Assembly (NCBI GenBank): GCA_947579605.1
Contig: OX388307.1
Span: forward strand, 30,915,237-30,979,236
Reading direction: 5' to 3'
DNA: 64,000 nt
Source of the DNA: Athripsodes cinereus
Taxonomy: Eukaryota; Arthropoda; Insecta; Trichoptera; Leptoceridae
Every line of letters begins with the position of its first letter. The first letter of the stretch is position 1. Both the position numbers and the translations under genes were made by a program. The notes under the pieces are model-generated. The model did no database searches and was not told where the DNA came from. It saw only the letters and a program-made list of their open reading frames with translations. Below are positions 53,589 to 63,714 of this stretch, one piece after another.

Positions 53589-53783
53589 CTGTGGGCCTGG
53601 TCAAAACACATTTAAGCGTTACGTTTTCGTTTCATTTTCGTTCGAATGTAGACGACGTTGCGAGAACGTGTCAATTTTCGTAGCTTAAATACACAAGTAG
53701 CTACGAAAATGTACACGTTCTCGCAACGTCGTCTACATTCGAACGAAAACGTAACGCTAAAATATGTTTTGACTAGGCCCACT
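53589..53783. mobile_element. Foldback MITE (family P), full copy, 195-bp hairpin
   Basis: Left arm CTGTGGGCCTGGTCAAAACA + CATTTAAGCGTTACG, right arm inverse of GTAACGCTAAAATATGTTTT + GACTAGGCCCACTG. Arms of about 90 bp include GTTCGAATGTAGACGACGTT + GCGAGAACGTG and TTTTCGTAGCT, with a loop of about 13 bases. The right end matches bases 1-47. Overlapping ORFs on both strands are by-products of the palindrome. Confidence 0.93.
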
Positions 53784-53896
53784 GATGTCGTTATAATAAT
53801 AATAATGTATTTTGAAAAAAGGAGTACCAATACAGTTTCTGTAACTTTTCGATTTTCGAAGAGGAAACAAATAGTTTCTGTAGTATTTTCTTCTTC

Positions 53897-54112
53897 TCAG
53901 TGCTGAGGATCGTGACCATCATTTGTATAGGTGTAAATAAAATGTTTCCAGTGACCACGATCCTCAACTTTTCACACAGCGTCTTATGCAAAGGTCCCTC
54001 ATGTTGCCTCCTTCACGTGGTCATTTCAACTCATCGGAGCGCGTCCCCCAGTTTTATTGTCCTCCACATCTCCATTTAGAACAAGCTTTTTCAGGTTATC
54101 TGACCCTCGTCG
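53897..54112 (-). pseudogene. RTE-type LINE C-terminus (RTE-5), several nonsense codons
   Basis: From 54112 down the minus strand reads RRGSDNLKKLVLNGDVEDNK, TGGRAPMS, a stop, NDHVKEA, further TGA/TAA codons, then KVEDRGHWK and finally NDGHDPQH with a TGA. This order (D-N-L-x-K-L-V ... G-R-x-P-x-R/S-W/stop-x-D-x-x-x-E-A ... D-R-x-x-W ... H-D-P-Q) is known from RTE-clade C-termini in insects. The frame is kept over 72 codons in spite of four stops, so decay was mostly by substitution. The sequence also contains ATCGTGACCATC and GTGACCACGATCC as inverted repeats at 53907-53958. Confidence 0.72.
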
Positions 54113-54119
54113 TGTAAAG

Positions 54120-54665
54120 TACTGCAGGATGCGGTGCATATATATGTACAGTGGACAGTCATTTCTTTATTTTAAGTTCTACGAGGATGAACAAATTTGT
54201 TCTATATACTGTAGTACCTATCAATATTAAAATTAGTCACTAAGATCATGTTTTTGATGTCTGGATTTTTTTTTACCTCCTTATTGGACAAAATTCTCTC
54301 ACTTAATTTAAAAGATAATTGAATATCATACTAAAGTAGATATGACTTTTTTAATTTACCTATCGATTACATGGTTAGGTATATGTTCGATTGTATGTAT
54401 ATCGGTATGTATTTTATCTTGTTCACCTTGGTTGCTCTTTCGTCGTTAGTTCGATAATATAATAATCAAACCAATACTGATAATATTAACAACAATTATA
54501 AATGAAATAGGCAGCATATTTTGTAGGTAGGTGGCACATACCAAAACAATATTATTGTGAGCAAGTGATTGGAATGTAGCGGATTCTTTTACAGAGTACC
54601 TGTCTAGCGCCATTATAAATATTGTAAGAATACACCTGTAGTTTAGTTTTGTCACATTTAATAAT
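54120..54665. other. Non-coding stretch
   Basis: Nothing recognised. Confidence 0.4.
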
Positions 54666-54667
54666 TT

Positions 54668-54850
54668 TGCTGCTATACTATCACGGCTTATCCCGCAAGG
54701 TAGTCAGCAGAACAGCCGCATGCTATAAACATAAAAGTAACAAATTTTACAGTTACAGTGACATACCTCATCGCTGAATTTTATATGAATAATGCCTTTA
54801 ATTGGGCACTCGAAAACTTACGAAAGAGTACTCCATTACCTACGTACATT
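54668..54850 (-). repeat. SINE-A copy
   Basis: Minus strand: CTCTTTCGTAAGTTTTCGAG, CAGCGATGAGGTATGTCACT, GCGGCTGTTCTGCTGACTAC and GGGATAAGCCGTGATAGTAT + AG. Confidence 0.85.
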
Positions 54851-54926
54851 GAATTCAGTTTTTTTAATGTTAAGTCTACCTATACTATCATGGCAGCTCC
54901 CACAAATAATGGAGTAGTCAGTAGAC

Positions 54927-55010
54927 TGTAGGAGTTCCCAGTAAAGATTGGTCTCCCACTCTTTTCTGTTAGTTTCCAGTGTCCTGCAGGCGTTCGTAAA
55001 ACCTTACATA
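54927..55010 (+). repeat. SINE-A, left piece, split by LINE-F
   Basis: AGTTCCCAGTAAAGATTGGT, CTCCCACTCTTTTCTGTTAG and GCAGGCGTTCGTAAAACC. Continues at 55305. Confidence 0.8.
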
Positions 55011-55300
55011 TAAGACAATAAATGTTTTATTTTTGGGTTACTTGGAAGCGATCGCGCCTTTGCGATAAACACGCCCTCTGTATATTGATTAAATCTAATT
55101 TGAATGCATTTTTCTATAAAATTGTATATATATTGTGATTAATATATAGGGGGCCTAAAATGGTCACATTGAGCAATTCATCTGCAATTCATATTTGGTG
55201 TAATGTTGCCGTTAAATCGTTTTACAATTCCTAACATGATTCATATAAAGTGGTCTTTTTAGCCCCCCAGATCAATTACAGAATGAATAAATAAATAAAT
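55011..55300 (+). repeat. LINE-F 3' tail inserted in SINE-A
   Basis: GTTACTTGGAAGCGATCGCG, CCTTTGCGATAAACACGCCC and the end CAGAATGAATAAATAAATAA. Split by the MITE at 55149-55268. Confidence 0.75.
55149..55268. mobile_element. 120-bp MITE inside LINE-F tail
   Basis: Left GGGGGCCTAAAATGGTCACA, right inverse GGGGGGCTAAAAAGACCACT. Flanks GATTAATA and GATCAATT may be an 8-bp TSD. Interior non-coding. Confidence 0.8.
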
Positions 55301-55304
55301 AAAC

Positions 55305-55445
55305 ATCAAAAATTCCACGATGAAGGATTTAGCCTATCATGAATATCTTATTGTTTATTGGAATGAAGAAGACGACATGCATGTTTATGACATGCATTTA
55401 ATCTATTGTCTATCCCACATGTGGCAGTTGCCGTGACGGTAGAAA
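55305..55445 (+). repeat. SINE-A, right piece, split by LINE-F
   Basis: GATGAAGGATTTAGCCTATC, GAAGAAGACGACATGCATGT and CTATCCCACATGTGGCAGTT + GCCGTGACGGTAG. Confidence 0.8.
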
Positions 55446-56139
55446 TAGAAAATATGATATTTTTATTTTGTCAATAAAAAACAAATTTGGAACGTAGAAT
55501 TGTCATCAAACAAACTATTGTTCACTCAATAAATTGTCGAATTCAATACAAAATCATTTCGCTGTCATTAAATCAATAATTATAATTGAAGCTAGAGGAA
55601 AAAAAAACTCTGTGACTTCAATACACAAATATCTCCGCAGTCTACCGTCTGTTGCGTCTATGAATTATCTATGGGTAGAGAAATTTTATATTGCCGTTGG
55701 TGTCTATCTAACTATCAATGTCATTGGCGCATCCATGGGGTGGCAAATTGTAGTAAAGTAAACCAAATTACCATGGGAAATTGGATCTCGAAAATTTTAT
55801 TTATTTTTAATTTTATTTATTCATTTCTTTAATAGCATTCAAAACATTTAAAATTTACCTAACTGGGCATGAGCCCGTAGCAAGACTGACTGAATCAGTT
55901 TTCAACCTAACTTTGTCTCGGCGCTTTATCAATTTAACATAAAATTGTAGGAAAGTAAGTAAAATTTTATTAGTATCGAAAATTGGGATTCTAAAATTGT
56001 AGGAAAGTAGACCAAATTAATATTGGAAAATTGAAGGAATGTATAAACCAAATTAGTATAGAAATTTGTAGGAAAGTAGGACAAACTAATTTGGAACATT
56101 TTCATCCATGTGGGAAGCTTCCTCCTCCTAGAAATCAGA
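55446..56139. other. Non-coding stretch with short local repeats
   Basis: Between 55945 and 56095 the phrase AAATTGTAGGAAAGTA recurs about four times with ACCAAATTA nearby, an irregular tandem array. The 75-codon ORF at 55534-55761 is not recognised. Confidence 0.5.
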
Positions 56140-56275
56140 CTAAATACTGGGTTAGTTGGAAGAGATCGCACCTTTGCGATAAACTTGCCCTGTGTATATT
56201 GATTGAAGGTATCTTATTTGAATATTGTATTTAGTGTAATCAATGTAGAGTAAAGAATGAATAAATAAATAAAAA
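56140..56275 (+). repeat. LINE-F 3' tail
   Basis: GTTAGTTGGAAGAGATCGCA, CCTTTGCGATAAACTTGCCC, GTGTATATTGATTGAAGG and AGAGTAAAGAATGAATAAAT. Best plus-strand copy. Confidence 0.72.
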
Positions 56276-57196
56276 ATATAAAAATTAACAAATATTAAGT
56301 AGTTCTTAAACAGCTAAATTGTAAATTGCTTTAAGATTGAAAATAAAGCGAAAAGGGGAAGAAAGATAGAAATTTTGCGTACCTATAGCAATAACAAATT
56401 GCTAAACTGCTGCCATCCCCTCCATTAAAATCCTGGATACGCCCATGATCTCTATATCTATCTAACTCTTTCAACCAATAAAAATAATTATATTTTAAAA
56501 AAAACATATCAATATCACCCAATCGCTAAACATGTAGGTCACTCCGCCCGCAACAATAAAGCCTCACGTCCACTAGATGCGGAAATATGCGAAAAACAAA
56601 TGGATTTTGTTCGTTCGAATGTCGGAGACTCACTTTACCAGCTTAGCGGTATTTTCAAGATTTTTGTTCTTAATTTTTATGTTTTTTCATTGCTTGCTAT
56701 AGTCCCAAAAACATTACTTTGATTAATAAGTATTAAAAATCATTTATTTTTCACAGTTCGAGCGCTAACTTGAACACGTCACGTTAGCGTGACAAATGCG
56801 CATTGCACTTACTTCTCTCTTTTTCTCTCTCTTTCTTTCTTTCTGGCATTGCATCCAATACATGAGTGATGCTGCAACAAATATAGGTACTTCAATTACA
56901 TAAAAATATTGTATAAAAAAAGCAGAGATACTTTATACATATAAATGTGCTTTTTCACTATGTGAATACACTCACTCTTGAATAATTTTCAGATTTTAAT
57001 GATTATTTGGGTTTTTGTGGTTTCCCCAATATCGTTAAAAGGCAAATGCTGGAGATGTCTTTCTAAAAATCCGTCCACAACGGTACTCTATTTCAATTGT
57101 TTGTTACCACTGTCTTAATCACCACTTTTGTTTCGCTATCCAATAACATACTATATACCTATATTCGTTACCAACTTGATAATTCTTTACTTTTCG
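56276..57196. other. Non-coding stretch
   Basis: A CT-rich microsatellite-like tract (TCTCTCTTTCTTTCTTTCT) lies at 56812-56843. Nothing else recognised. Confidence 0.45.
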
Positions 57197-57197
57197 C

Positions 57198-57265
57198 TAG
57201 CCTGATGATGAGAGCGGAAGCTCTTGAAAGCCGGTTCACGTCCAATAAATAGTCACTGTGGATAT
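57198..57265 (+). ncRNA. Structured repeat with hammerhead-like core (Penelope-like tail)
   Basis: CTGATGA (57202-57208), hairpin GAGAGC-GGAA-GCTCTT, GAAA, then GCCGG and the tail AATAGTCACTGTGGA. Same family as 2068-2145. See the copy at 34966, whose helix is changed but still paired. Confidence 0.42.
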
Positions 57266-57308
57266 ACTATAAATAAGTGTTTTATTTATGATTATTAAAA
57301 CAATACTA

Positions 57309-57581
57309 AATCGTCGTTGCATATTAATTAAAATGACGTACTATGTACAAATATATTTATTTACACATGTTCTTAAAAAAAAAACTGTTAATTAGAAGTT
57401 TAAAATTGTTGTTTAAACTTTTTATTGACATGTGATAATATTTTTAAAATATTAAACTTTAATATTAGATGCTAAGAATCACTTTAAAAAATGGTTTTAA
57501 TGCCAAAATAATCAGTCTATTTTAGAAATGTCAAAACATTTCTATACTTACATACGTCATTTGAAATATGCAACGACGATA
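57309..57581. mobile_element. MITE-D copy 2 (273 bp)
   Basis: Ends AATCGTCGTTGCATATTAAT and inverse of CATTTGAAATATGCAACGAC + GAT. Shares CTTTTTATTGACATGTGATA, TGCTAAGAATCACTTTA and AGAAATGTCAAAACATTTCT with 24611-24866. Confidence 0.85.
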
Positions 57582-57584
57582 TTA

Positions 57585-58200
57585 TTAACGAAAAATGATA
57601 ATTTTATTGATAATGAAATCAGCACAAATGCCAAAAACCGAAAGCTAATTTATAAATCAGGTAAGCAAAATTATTATTTTTCATATTTTCGATGTTATTT
57701 GCATCAAGTGTACACAATAATCATGAATGTATTATTTTTGCATATTATTTTTGGTGTTACTCTAGAAGTAGGTACTAGAAAAAGTCTCGGGGCGGTTATT
57801 CTTATCTCTATTGATACACTCATTACTGGTACTAAGAACTAGCAGATATAATGAACAGTAATAATTGTTCTGGGCATGACTAATGATACACATATTATTT
57901 ATTGTTGGTTTCTGCATGTAATAAAACAACACAAAATATGTCTTTTAGGTCAGCAATTTGTAACTGAGTAAATAGCCTTCTAAGAATGTAACAAATCAAA
58001 CCATTAATACGAATACACGCAGTTTTTAAATGTTGTAAGTCAGTCAACAAAAGCATTCATATAAAAAGTAACAAATTTTATATAAAATGTAACTACTACA
58101 CAAGGCTTAGAAAAGACAATGTCACCTTATTCGGTAGTGCATCAGACGGGACTAAATTTACATTATATATTATTATAACAATATGTTGAAATATCTTTAT
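57585..58200. other. Non-coding stretch
   Basis: ORF at 57528-57842 starts inside MITE-D and is not supported. Nothing recognised. Confidence 0.4.
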
Positions 58201-58203
58201 TTC

Positions 58204-58580
58204 TCGGATATTTCAGGAGTCCATGGACTCCTATTTATCCGTTTAGGTGAACATTTTTAATATTTGGACTCTCTCTAGTCTAATACAACTATGCCAGTGT
58301 TGGCATCTCCGATCCTACCACGTCAGTGGGCGGGGGACCCGGCTGACGTAGCAGATCCCATCTTGAGACCCACACATCCACGAATGCCTTAAAGCGTGAA
58401 GCGTTTGTGGCATTTAAAAACACTTCCCCAAACCAGATGGGTCGAGGAGTGTCAACAGTCATACCCAGAATCATTTCCTCTCTTGCATCCATCATCAAAG
58501 GACATTCCCAAAGGATATGTTCCGATTAATCGTAAAAATAGCATCGATAGTAGACCTAATTGTATAAGATTTTTTCAAGC
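58204..58580 (-). pseudogene. R1/I-like LINE C-terminus with its 3' tail (LINE-C)
   Basis: From about 58535 down the minus strand reads SEHILWECPLMMDAREEMIL, then GMTVDTPRPIWFGEVFLNAT and FKAFVDVWVSRWDLL. 'E-H-x-L-W-E-C-P ... R-E-x-M' is the His/Cys-containing end of R1/I/jockey-type LINE ORF2, used in nucleic-acid binding. The coding block stops near 58275, and the 3' UTR continues as CACCTAAACGGATAAATAGG, AGTCCATGGACTCCT (perfect hairpin) and GAAATATCCGAGAAATAAAG at 58204. This junction identifies the orphan tails at 1165, 3690 and 12510. About 80 codons of some 1,000 remain. Confidence 0.75.
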
Positions 58581-58692
58581 ATCTTTGTAATACCTACAGG
58601 GAAAATAAGCCAAGTAGGTAAGCATGCTTTTATTGTCCTTTTGCGAATACAATAAGAAACTAAGCCAATTTTATTCGAAGCGACTGATTCAC

Positions 58693-58800
58693 TATGACTA
58701 CTACTACTATACCATCACGTCATATTCCACAAGTAGGGTATTTGTGCCGACAATAATATTAAGACATTTAGGATGGGTGACAAACCTCACTTGAACTAAA
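58693..58800 (-). repeat. SINE-A copy, 3' half
   Basis: Minus strand: GAGGTTTGTCACCCATCCTA, ATTGTCGGCAC, then CTACTTGTGGAATATGACGT + GATGGTATAGTAGTAGTAG. The TAG tail is clear. Confidence 0.85.
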
Positions 58801-59395
58801 CTCTTTACTAAACATATACTTATCTAAAAAAAACTATGATAAGCCTGACGATTCCAAGTGCCAAATCAATGGCCTACGGATGATAAGAAAGAATAAAGAA
58901 TAAAGATATCTTCATATTGGAATCAGTACGCAAAGTAAAATATTTTGTTAGATCACGCTTTTAGCAAAAATTGTCTCAAGAGAGTTTTACTGCCATAGTG
59001 TGAAATTAAATGACATCTAACTTTTGCTAAAATATGCATTTACGGAATGTTGAATAGTTAAATAATATCGCAATGGAATCTATAATTTATTTTACGATAA
59101 TAATAACTTTATATGACACAGACATGCTAATAGATTATTTATCGTATATTATTATAAAACTCGTAGGTATGTCTGGGATGGTCGCTTGCAGAACGGGTTA
59201 TTTTCACTTTCAAAGTGAAATTATAATCAACAACGAATCTATGATTTTATTTTCGTTTTATCAATGTCATTGACTCACATATTATCATATATAGGTACTA
59301 TTTGCGCCATTTGGCAAACACAGACATACTTATTTATAAAATAGTAAAAAATAACTCATAAAAAATGCATATTTAGACCAGACAATTTATTTATT
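58801..59395. other. Non-coding stretch
   Basis: Contains a LINE 3' end piece at 58845-58905 shared with 13470-13555. The ORF at 59073-59273 is not recognised. Confidence 0.45.
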
Positions 59396-59397
59396 TA

Positions 59398-59605
59398 TTC
59401 AGACCATTACGGCATTTCACAAGAGTGGGGTATCCAGGGAATCAACCACACGTATTAAATATGCAAGTCGTCCTTTCCGTGCTGATAAACGTTAAGATAT
59501 TCAAATTGGGTGGCAGCCCATGTCGTTGAACTGAAGATGTTAAATGTCTTAAACAAGGTATCAGGATACTAGAAACTAAAAGAATTGAGTGGAAAACCTA
59601 TTCAT
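59398..59605 (-). repeat. SINE-A copy
   Basis: Minus strand: TGGGCTGCCACCCAATTTGA, CAGCACGGAAAGGACGACTT, GTGGTTGATTCCCTGGATAC + CCCACTCTTGTGAAATGCCG + TAATGGT. Confidence 0.82.
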
Positions 59606-59787
59606 TACCGGAACTAGTTTGTCTAATATTAGTCTTGATTAAACGAAACACCTTACTCGCAGAAGAACTTGTTGTTCCAGGTTAAATCGAAATCTCATTC
59701 AGAAGTATTTTTTAATGCAAACCAATAAAAGAAAAAAATGCACTACATACACACTCAACTCAATACACCAAAGGAACTAGGAACTAT

Positions 59788-60054
59788 TAGTGACGCGCTT
59801 TCCATACAAGCAAAAAAGCGTCGCATGCCACACATAATAGTTGAATATTGTTTGAAATGGTTTTACAAAAATGATGAGATCGTGAAATATCTCAAATCCC
59901 TATAATACTAAATGTTAAAAATTGGCGACGGGGAAGGGGTTTAAATTTTAAAAGTCCAGTATTTTCTTATATTCAGTTATCAAATTGTAGAAAAAATAAA
60001 AGTTTGATCACGAAAGTAGGTATGACCAGCATAAAAAATCTGGTCCCGCCACTG
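59788..60054 (-). mobile_element. hAT-H non-autonomous element, copy 4 (267 bp), perfect TSD
   Basis: Minus strand begins CAGTGGCGGGACCAGATTTT and ends CTTGTATGGAAAGCGCGTCA + CTA. The octamer GGAACTAT occurs at 59780-59787 and 60055-60062 without mismatch. A shorter internal-deletion form in reverse orientation. Confidence 0.88.
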
Positions 60055-60322
60055 GGAACTATGGCATTTTCACATTTATATGACATATAAATTTTCATTC
60101 AATTGGGATAATTTGGACTACCTATGTCGAACTATACCAATCACCGTGTTTGAGTAAGGTTCATCACATGTAACAGTTATTCCTCATATATGAGTAAGGG
60201 TGATTGACATTTTTTCTATATCACTCGTTTACCAGGTGTTATGAGTTTTACAAAGTAGGTTCCATTTTAATATAATTTCACTAGGAAATTAATTATTTTT
60301 TTATTAATACATAAGTATCTAC

Positions 60323-61018
60323 CAGTGGCGGAACTAGAATTTTACATCGGTCATGCTTTGTAAAAATGTACTGTTTCACTTGTTAACGAGTAGATGGCCT
60401 TGAGAATAATCATCATCATCATCATCATCGCCATCGCCCTCGCTCCTCTCGGGAGCACAGGGCAGAAACCAGCCTCCTCCATTCAGAGCGTCTCTGTCCC
60501 CATTGCGTCACTTCTTCCCACGACATTCCTTGCGCTCTGATATCGATATCGATATTGAGAATAATAGAAACAATTAATTATAAAAGCATGTATTTTTTCA
60601 AGATACTCATCAATTGTACCTTACATTTTCAAACGAGAAATCAGAAGTGTTCTTGTGCTTATAAATTAGAACACTACATAAAAAGGAATTATTGTGATGA
60701 TAAATTAAAGCATTATATTCAATCTTCAACCGTTAAGTAAAACAACCAATATTATAAATGTAAGTGTAATTCTTTTTATAATAATTATATTATCTTAAAA
60801 CTCAAATTAATCGATGAATTCTTGTTTTATTCGATATTCAAAAATTAAATTAGAATTCATTACAAAGTTGAATTCGGTTACATGTACAAAATATATTATT
60901 TCGTGGCCATGGTGGAAGATTCAAAACAAGACTAATGTTAAATCTACAATTTTAATATTTTTAAGATTTATTTTAAGGCAAGCGTTGCATATTTGCATGT
61001 ATGGAAGGCACGCCGCTG
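60323..61018 (+). mobile_element. hAT-H non-autonomous element, copy 2 (696 bp)
   Basis: Begins CAGTGGCGGAACTAGAATTT and ends GCATGTATGGAAGGCACGCC + GCTG. Octamers GTATCTAC (60315-60322) and ATATCTAC (61019-61026) agree at 7 of 8. An RTE-2 fragment lies inside in reverse. Confidence 0.87.
60405..60552 (-). pseudogene. RTE-2 LINE C-terminal fragment inside hAT-H
   Basis: Minus strand: AGAGCGCAAGGAATGTCGTG, ACGCTCTGAATGGAGGAGGC + TGGTTTCTGCCCTGTGCTCC, then GATGATGATGATGAT. It is nearly identical to 6880-6995 over this stretch, so it is younger than the other copies. A GATATCGATATCGATAT run at 60538-60555 lies at its 5' junction. Confidence 0.8.
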
Positions 61019-61026
61019 ATATCTAC

Positions 61027-61227
61027 ATAACATGTTGAACATAATATCCGGTTCATTTTTGTATACAGATTAGATTAAAGCTTGTTTGGTGTTAATGATT
61101 TTAAATCTCACATTAATAATTATTCAATTATGTGTGTAATACATCTGCTGTTGATTTACAAAGTAATTGATTAATTTTTGAGTGATAGGTGAAAATAGAT
61201 GATTGATCATTTTCTCTACATTTCTTC
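61027..61227. other. Non-coding stretch
   Basis: Nothing recognised. Confidence 0.4.
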
Positions 61228-61231
61228 AACT

Positions 61232-61475
61232 ACTATACTATCACGGCATATCCCACAAGTAGGGTAGCCAGCAGATCAACTGTATGTTTTGGAAATGAAG
61301 TCTGTCCTCTCTATGCCTACAAAATATTAGACAATCAGGATAGGTGGCAAAACTCATGCCAAATTTAAGAGGTAAAATGTCTTTATGTTTTCGAGCATCT
61401 GCCTTTTACAGTACACCAGAAAACTTACGGAAAAAAGGGACAACCTTTTCCATGTGCTCCACGGCCCCGTAATAA
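61232..61475 (-). repeat. SINE-A copy, full length
   Basis: Minus strand: CCGTGGAGCACATGGAAAAG, TTTTCTGGTGTACTGTAAAA, GCTCGAAAACATAAAGACAT, GCCACCTATCCTGATTGTCT, TAGAGAGGACAGACTTCATT and CTACCCTACTTGTGGGATAT + GCCGTGATAGTATAGTAG. Confidence 0.92.
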
Positions 61476-61775
61476 AATGAATAACTCCACTTATATCTTC
61501 TTGAATAACAGTTGTCACTTGAAAACAGTTTAGTAAAACATGGATAATCAATCCAATTAATATTTATGCATTCCGAGAGTGACTAATACTAAAAATATAT
61601 TTTCAATAAATGAGTCAATTTTCTTAGATACTAATTTGAAAATTACCCATTATTTTGTCCCTGATCTTTGAGCTTTGAGCATAGAAAAGCTTTTCAAAAC
61701 TCTAATATCTCTTTTTTCACATTCCACGTTCGCGATGTAAGTTCAAAATAGTTTTTCAATGTAGGATATTTATTA

Positions 61776-61940
61776 GGACGCGAGTTGAGTAAGAGAAATC
61801 GGCGTGCATGTATGAGAAACTGGATGAATGTAGAGGAAGCGAAAGAAGTATGTAAGGATAGATCTATATGGCGTTCCGTTCTCTCTGCCTACCCCTCCTG
61901 GGACATGGCGTGAGGGTATAGTATAGTATAGTATATGTAT
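61776..61940 (+). pseudogene. RTE-1 LINE C-terminus with TATAG tail
   Basis: Reads GRELSKRNRRACMRNWMNVE, then EAKEVCKDRSIWRSVLSAYP + SWDMA and a TGA at 61911-61913. It agrees closely with the 28055 copy and has no stop, but only 45 codons remain. The final codons lie in the hairpin ACCCCTCCTGGGACATGGCG and are followed at once by GTATAGTATAGTATAGTAT, the tail. The end is strikingly like that of SINE-A. Confidence 0.8.
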
Positions 61941-62739
61941 TTATTAAATTTGCATTCGAGTTCATAATTGACCCAGTTTATTTGTTTATTTTTTTGATAG
62001 ACTTACTGTGGAAATAATAAATTTTTCTAGAGAATAAACAATAATAAGAAAATGAGAAGCGGGCCTCATTGCTGAATAAAATGAACTAATTAGATGCCTA
62101 ATTAAAGCCGATACCGTAAGCAACATCACAATACATTATTATTTGATGTTTGAATTATTATGAATACCTACAAGACTTATTACAATATCATATTTCAAGA
62201 TGTTAATTTATGTGTATGTTGGAACATCAATAAATTCCCTCCCATACCTGAATTTTGAACAAATTGGGGGACTTATAATTATTTATCCGCTGTACTAAGC
62301 AGAACTTTTATTATGGACGAGCTCGTAAACTCAACTCGACAGCCCAAGAGGCAGACCGGGCAATATCGCCTCGTGGAAATCTTTTACGCACTACATTTTT
62401 ATAATTACGCCTTCGGTGTTCATCTTCTTTGCAATATTAGACAGATCACACTCGATGCGGATCGCGTGTAGAATCTTAAAAAAATCTTTAAAACATCACA
62501 TTATAACTTTTGAAAATAGGCTGTGGATGTCAAGTCTATACTCAAGAGTACCAAATATCATACAAATGTTTTCTTCTTTTGGACAGAATGGTTGTGGTCT
62601 TGAAAGTAATTTTTACCACAATGTTTTACCCACATTTCTATCATATTACATAGTTAAGATCCGCGTCAAGAATGATTCATCAGATACCCAGCAGAATAAC
62701 AGCCAGTGTGAAAAAATTATATTAGGACATTAATTAAAT
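61941..62739. other. Non-coding stretch
   Basis: The 105-codon ORF at 62416-62733 is Cys/Ser/Phe-rich without known family. Nothing recognised. Confidence 0.35.
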
Positions 62740-62890
62740 TCAGCGATGAGGTGTACCACCCGTCCTGATTTTTTTAAACTTTTGTTGGCATGTAGAGGAC
62801 TAAACCTTCTATGCCTTTTACAGTACACTTCACACTTGCAGAGAAGAGTGATGGGAGACCCATTTATTATCGTTGACTCCACGAGGCACT
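62740..62890. repeat. SINE-A copy with inverted halves
   Basis: 62740-62810 is the middle of SINE-A on the plus strand (CAGCGATGAGGTGTACCACC, GGCATGTAGAGGAC). 62812-62890 is the 5' part on the minus strand (CCTCGTGGAGTCAACGATAA, GGGTCTCCCATCACTCTTCT). The two are joined head to head. Confidence 0.75.
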
Positions 62891-63700
62891 GAGTAAATTA
62901 TTCTAGTATTTTCATAATTAATAGATAATGATTATGAAAATGAATTATTATTCTTTTATCATCTCGTTTGTACAATAGTTTATACGATAATTAACATTGT
63001 TTGCAGTTATGTTATGTTAGATGGTCTTTATAATAAATGATACAAGACCTAAATAGGTACTCGACTGGTGCATTTCGATGTAGTACAACTTTATATAAGT
63101 ACTTACGTTTATTTTCTTTGGAGGTGAAGAATATTCACAACGGGAGAGAAATTATGTGGCATGGAAGACTAATTAATTAATTAATTTTTAATTATTTTGT
63201 TTGTATTCACGATGTTTTATTATAAAATCAAAGTTTTGACTGGGTACGTATTATTTATGTGGTATCTTTATCGCGTTATTCAAATATATTAAAAATAACC
63301 GAGTTCGATGGGTGGATATAATATTGTATATTAAAAAGTGTTTTATTATATATATTTAATTTTAATAATTAATGTAGGTCAATGAATTTAATAAATTAAA
63401 TAAAAGCAATAAATTAATTATATTTTACACCCTCATTAAGAATTAAAGTTTAATTAGATCTGCAGCGAGATTCGAAATAATATGTAGCTTACGATTTTTT
63501 TGTAAAGCTCCTTCATTACCTTACCGACAACTTGACATCCTTAAAACAAGGATCAAAGTTCGATTCACCATTATTTTTTGAAAATGTGATAACAATAATA
63601 GACCATAGACAATAGCGTTATTATAAAATGTGTTGACCTACATAATATTTTCACATTTCATCTTTCTCAGTGATCTGTTTGCATAAAAAAACATTGTTCT
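62891..63700. other. Non-coding stretch
   Basis: AT-rich; nothing recognised. Confidence 0.4.
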
Positions 63701-63714
63701 AAAAAGCCCATATA

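Noticed and set aside
53612..53906. Overlapping ORFs on both strands
   Set aside because: They mirror each other because the region is one palindrome.
62416..62733. 105-codon ORF as a host gene
   Set aside because: No recognisable domain, no splice signals or codon pattern distinct from its AT-rich surroundings.
62740..62890. Twin-priming 5' inversion
   Set aside because: The inverted 5' part lies on the wrong side of the remaining part for twin priming.
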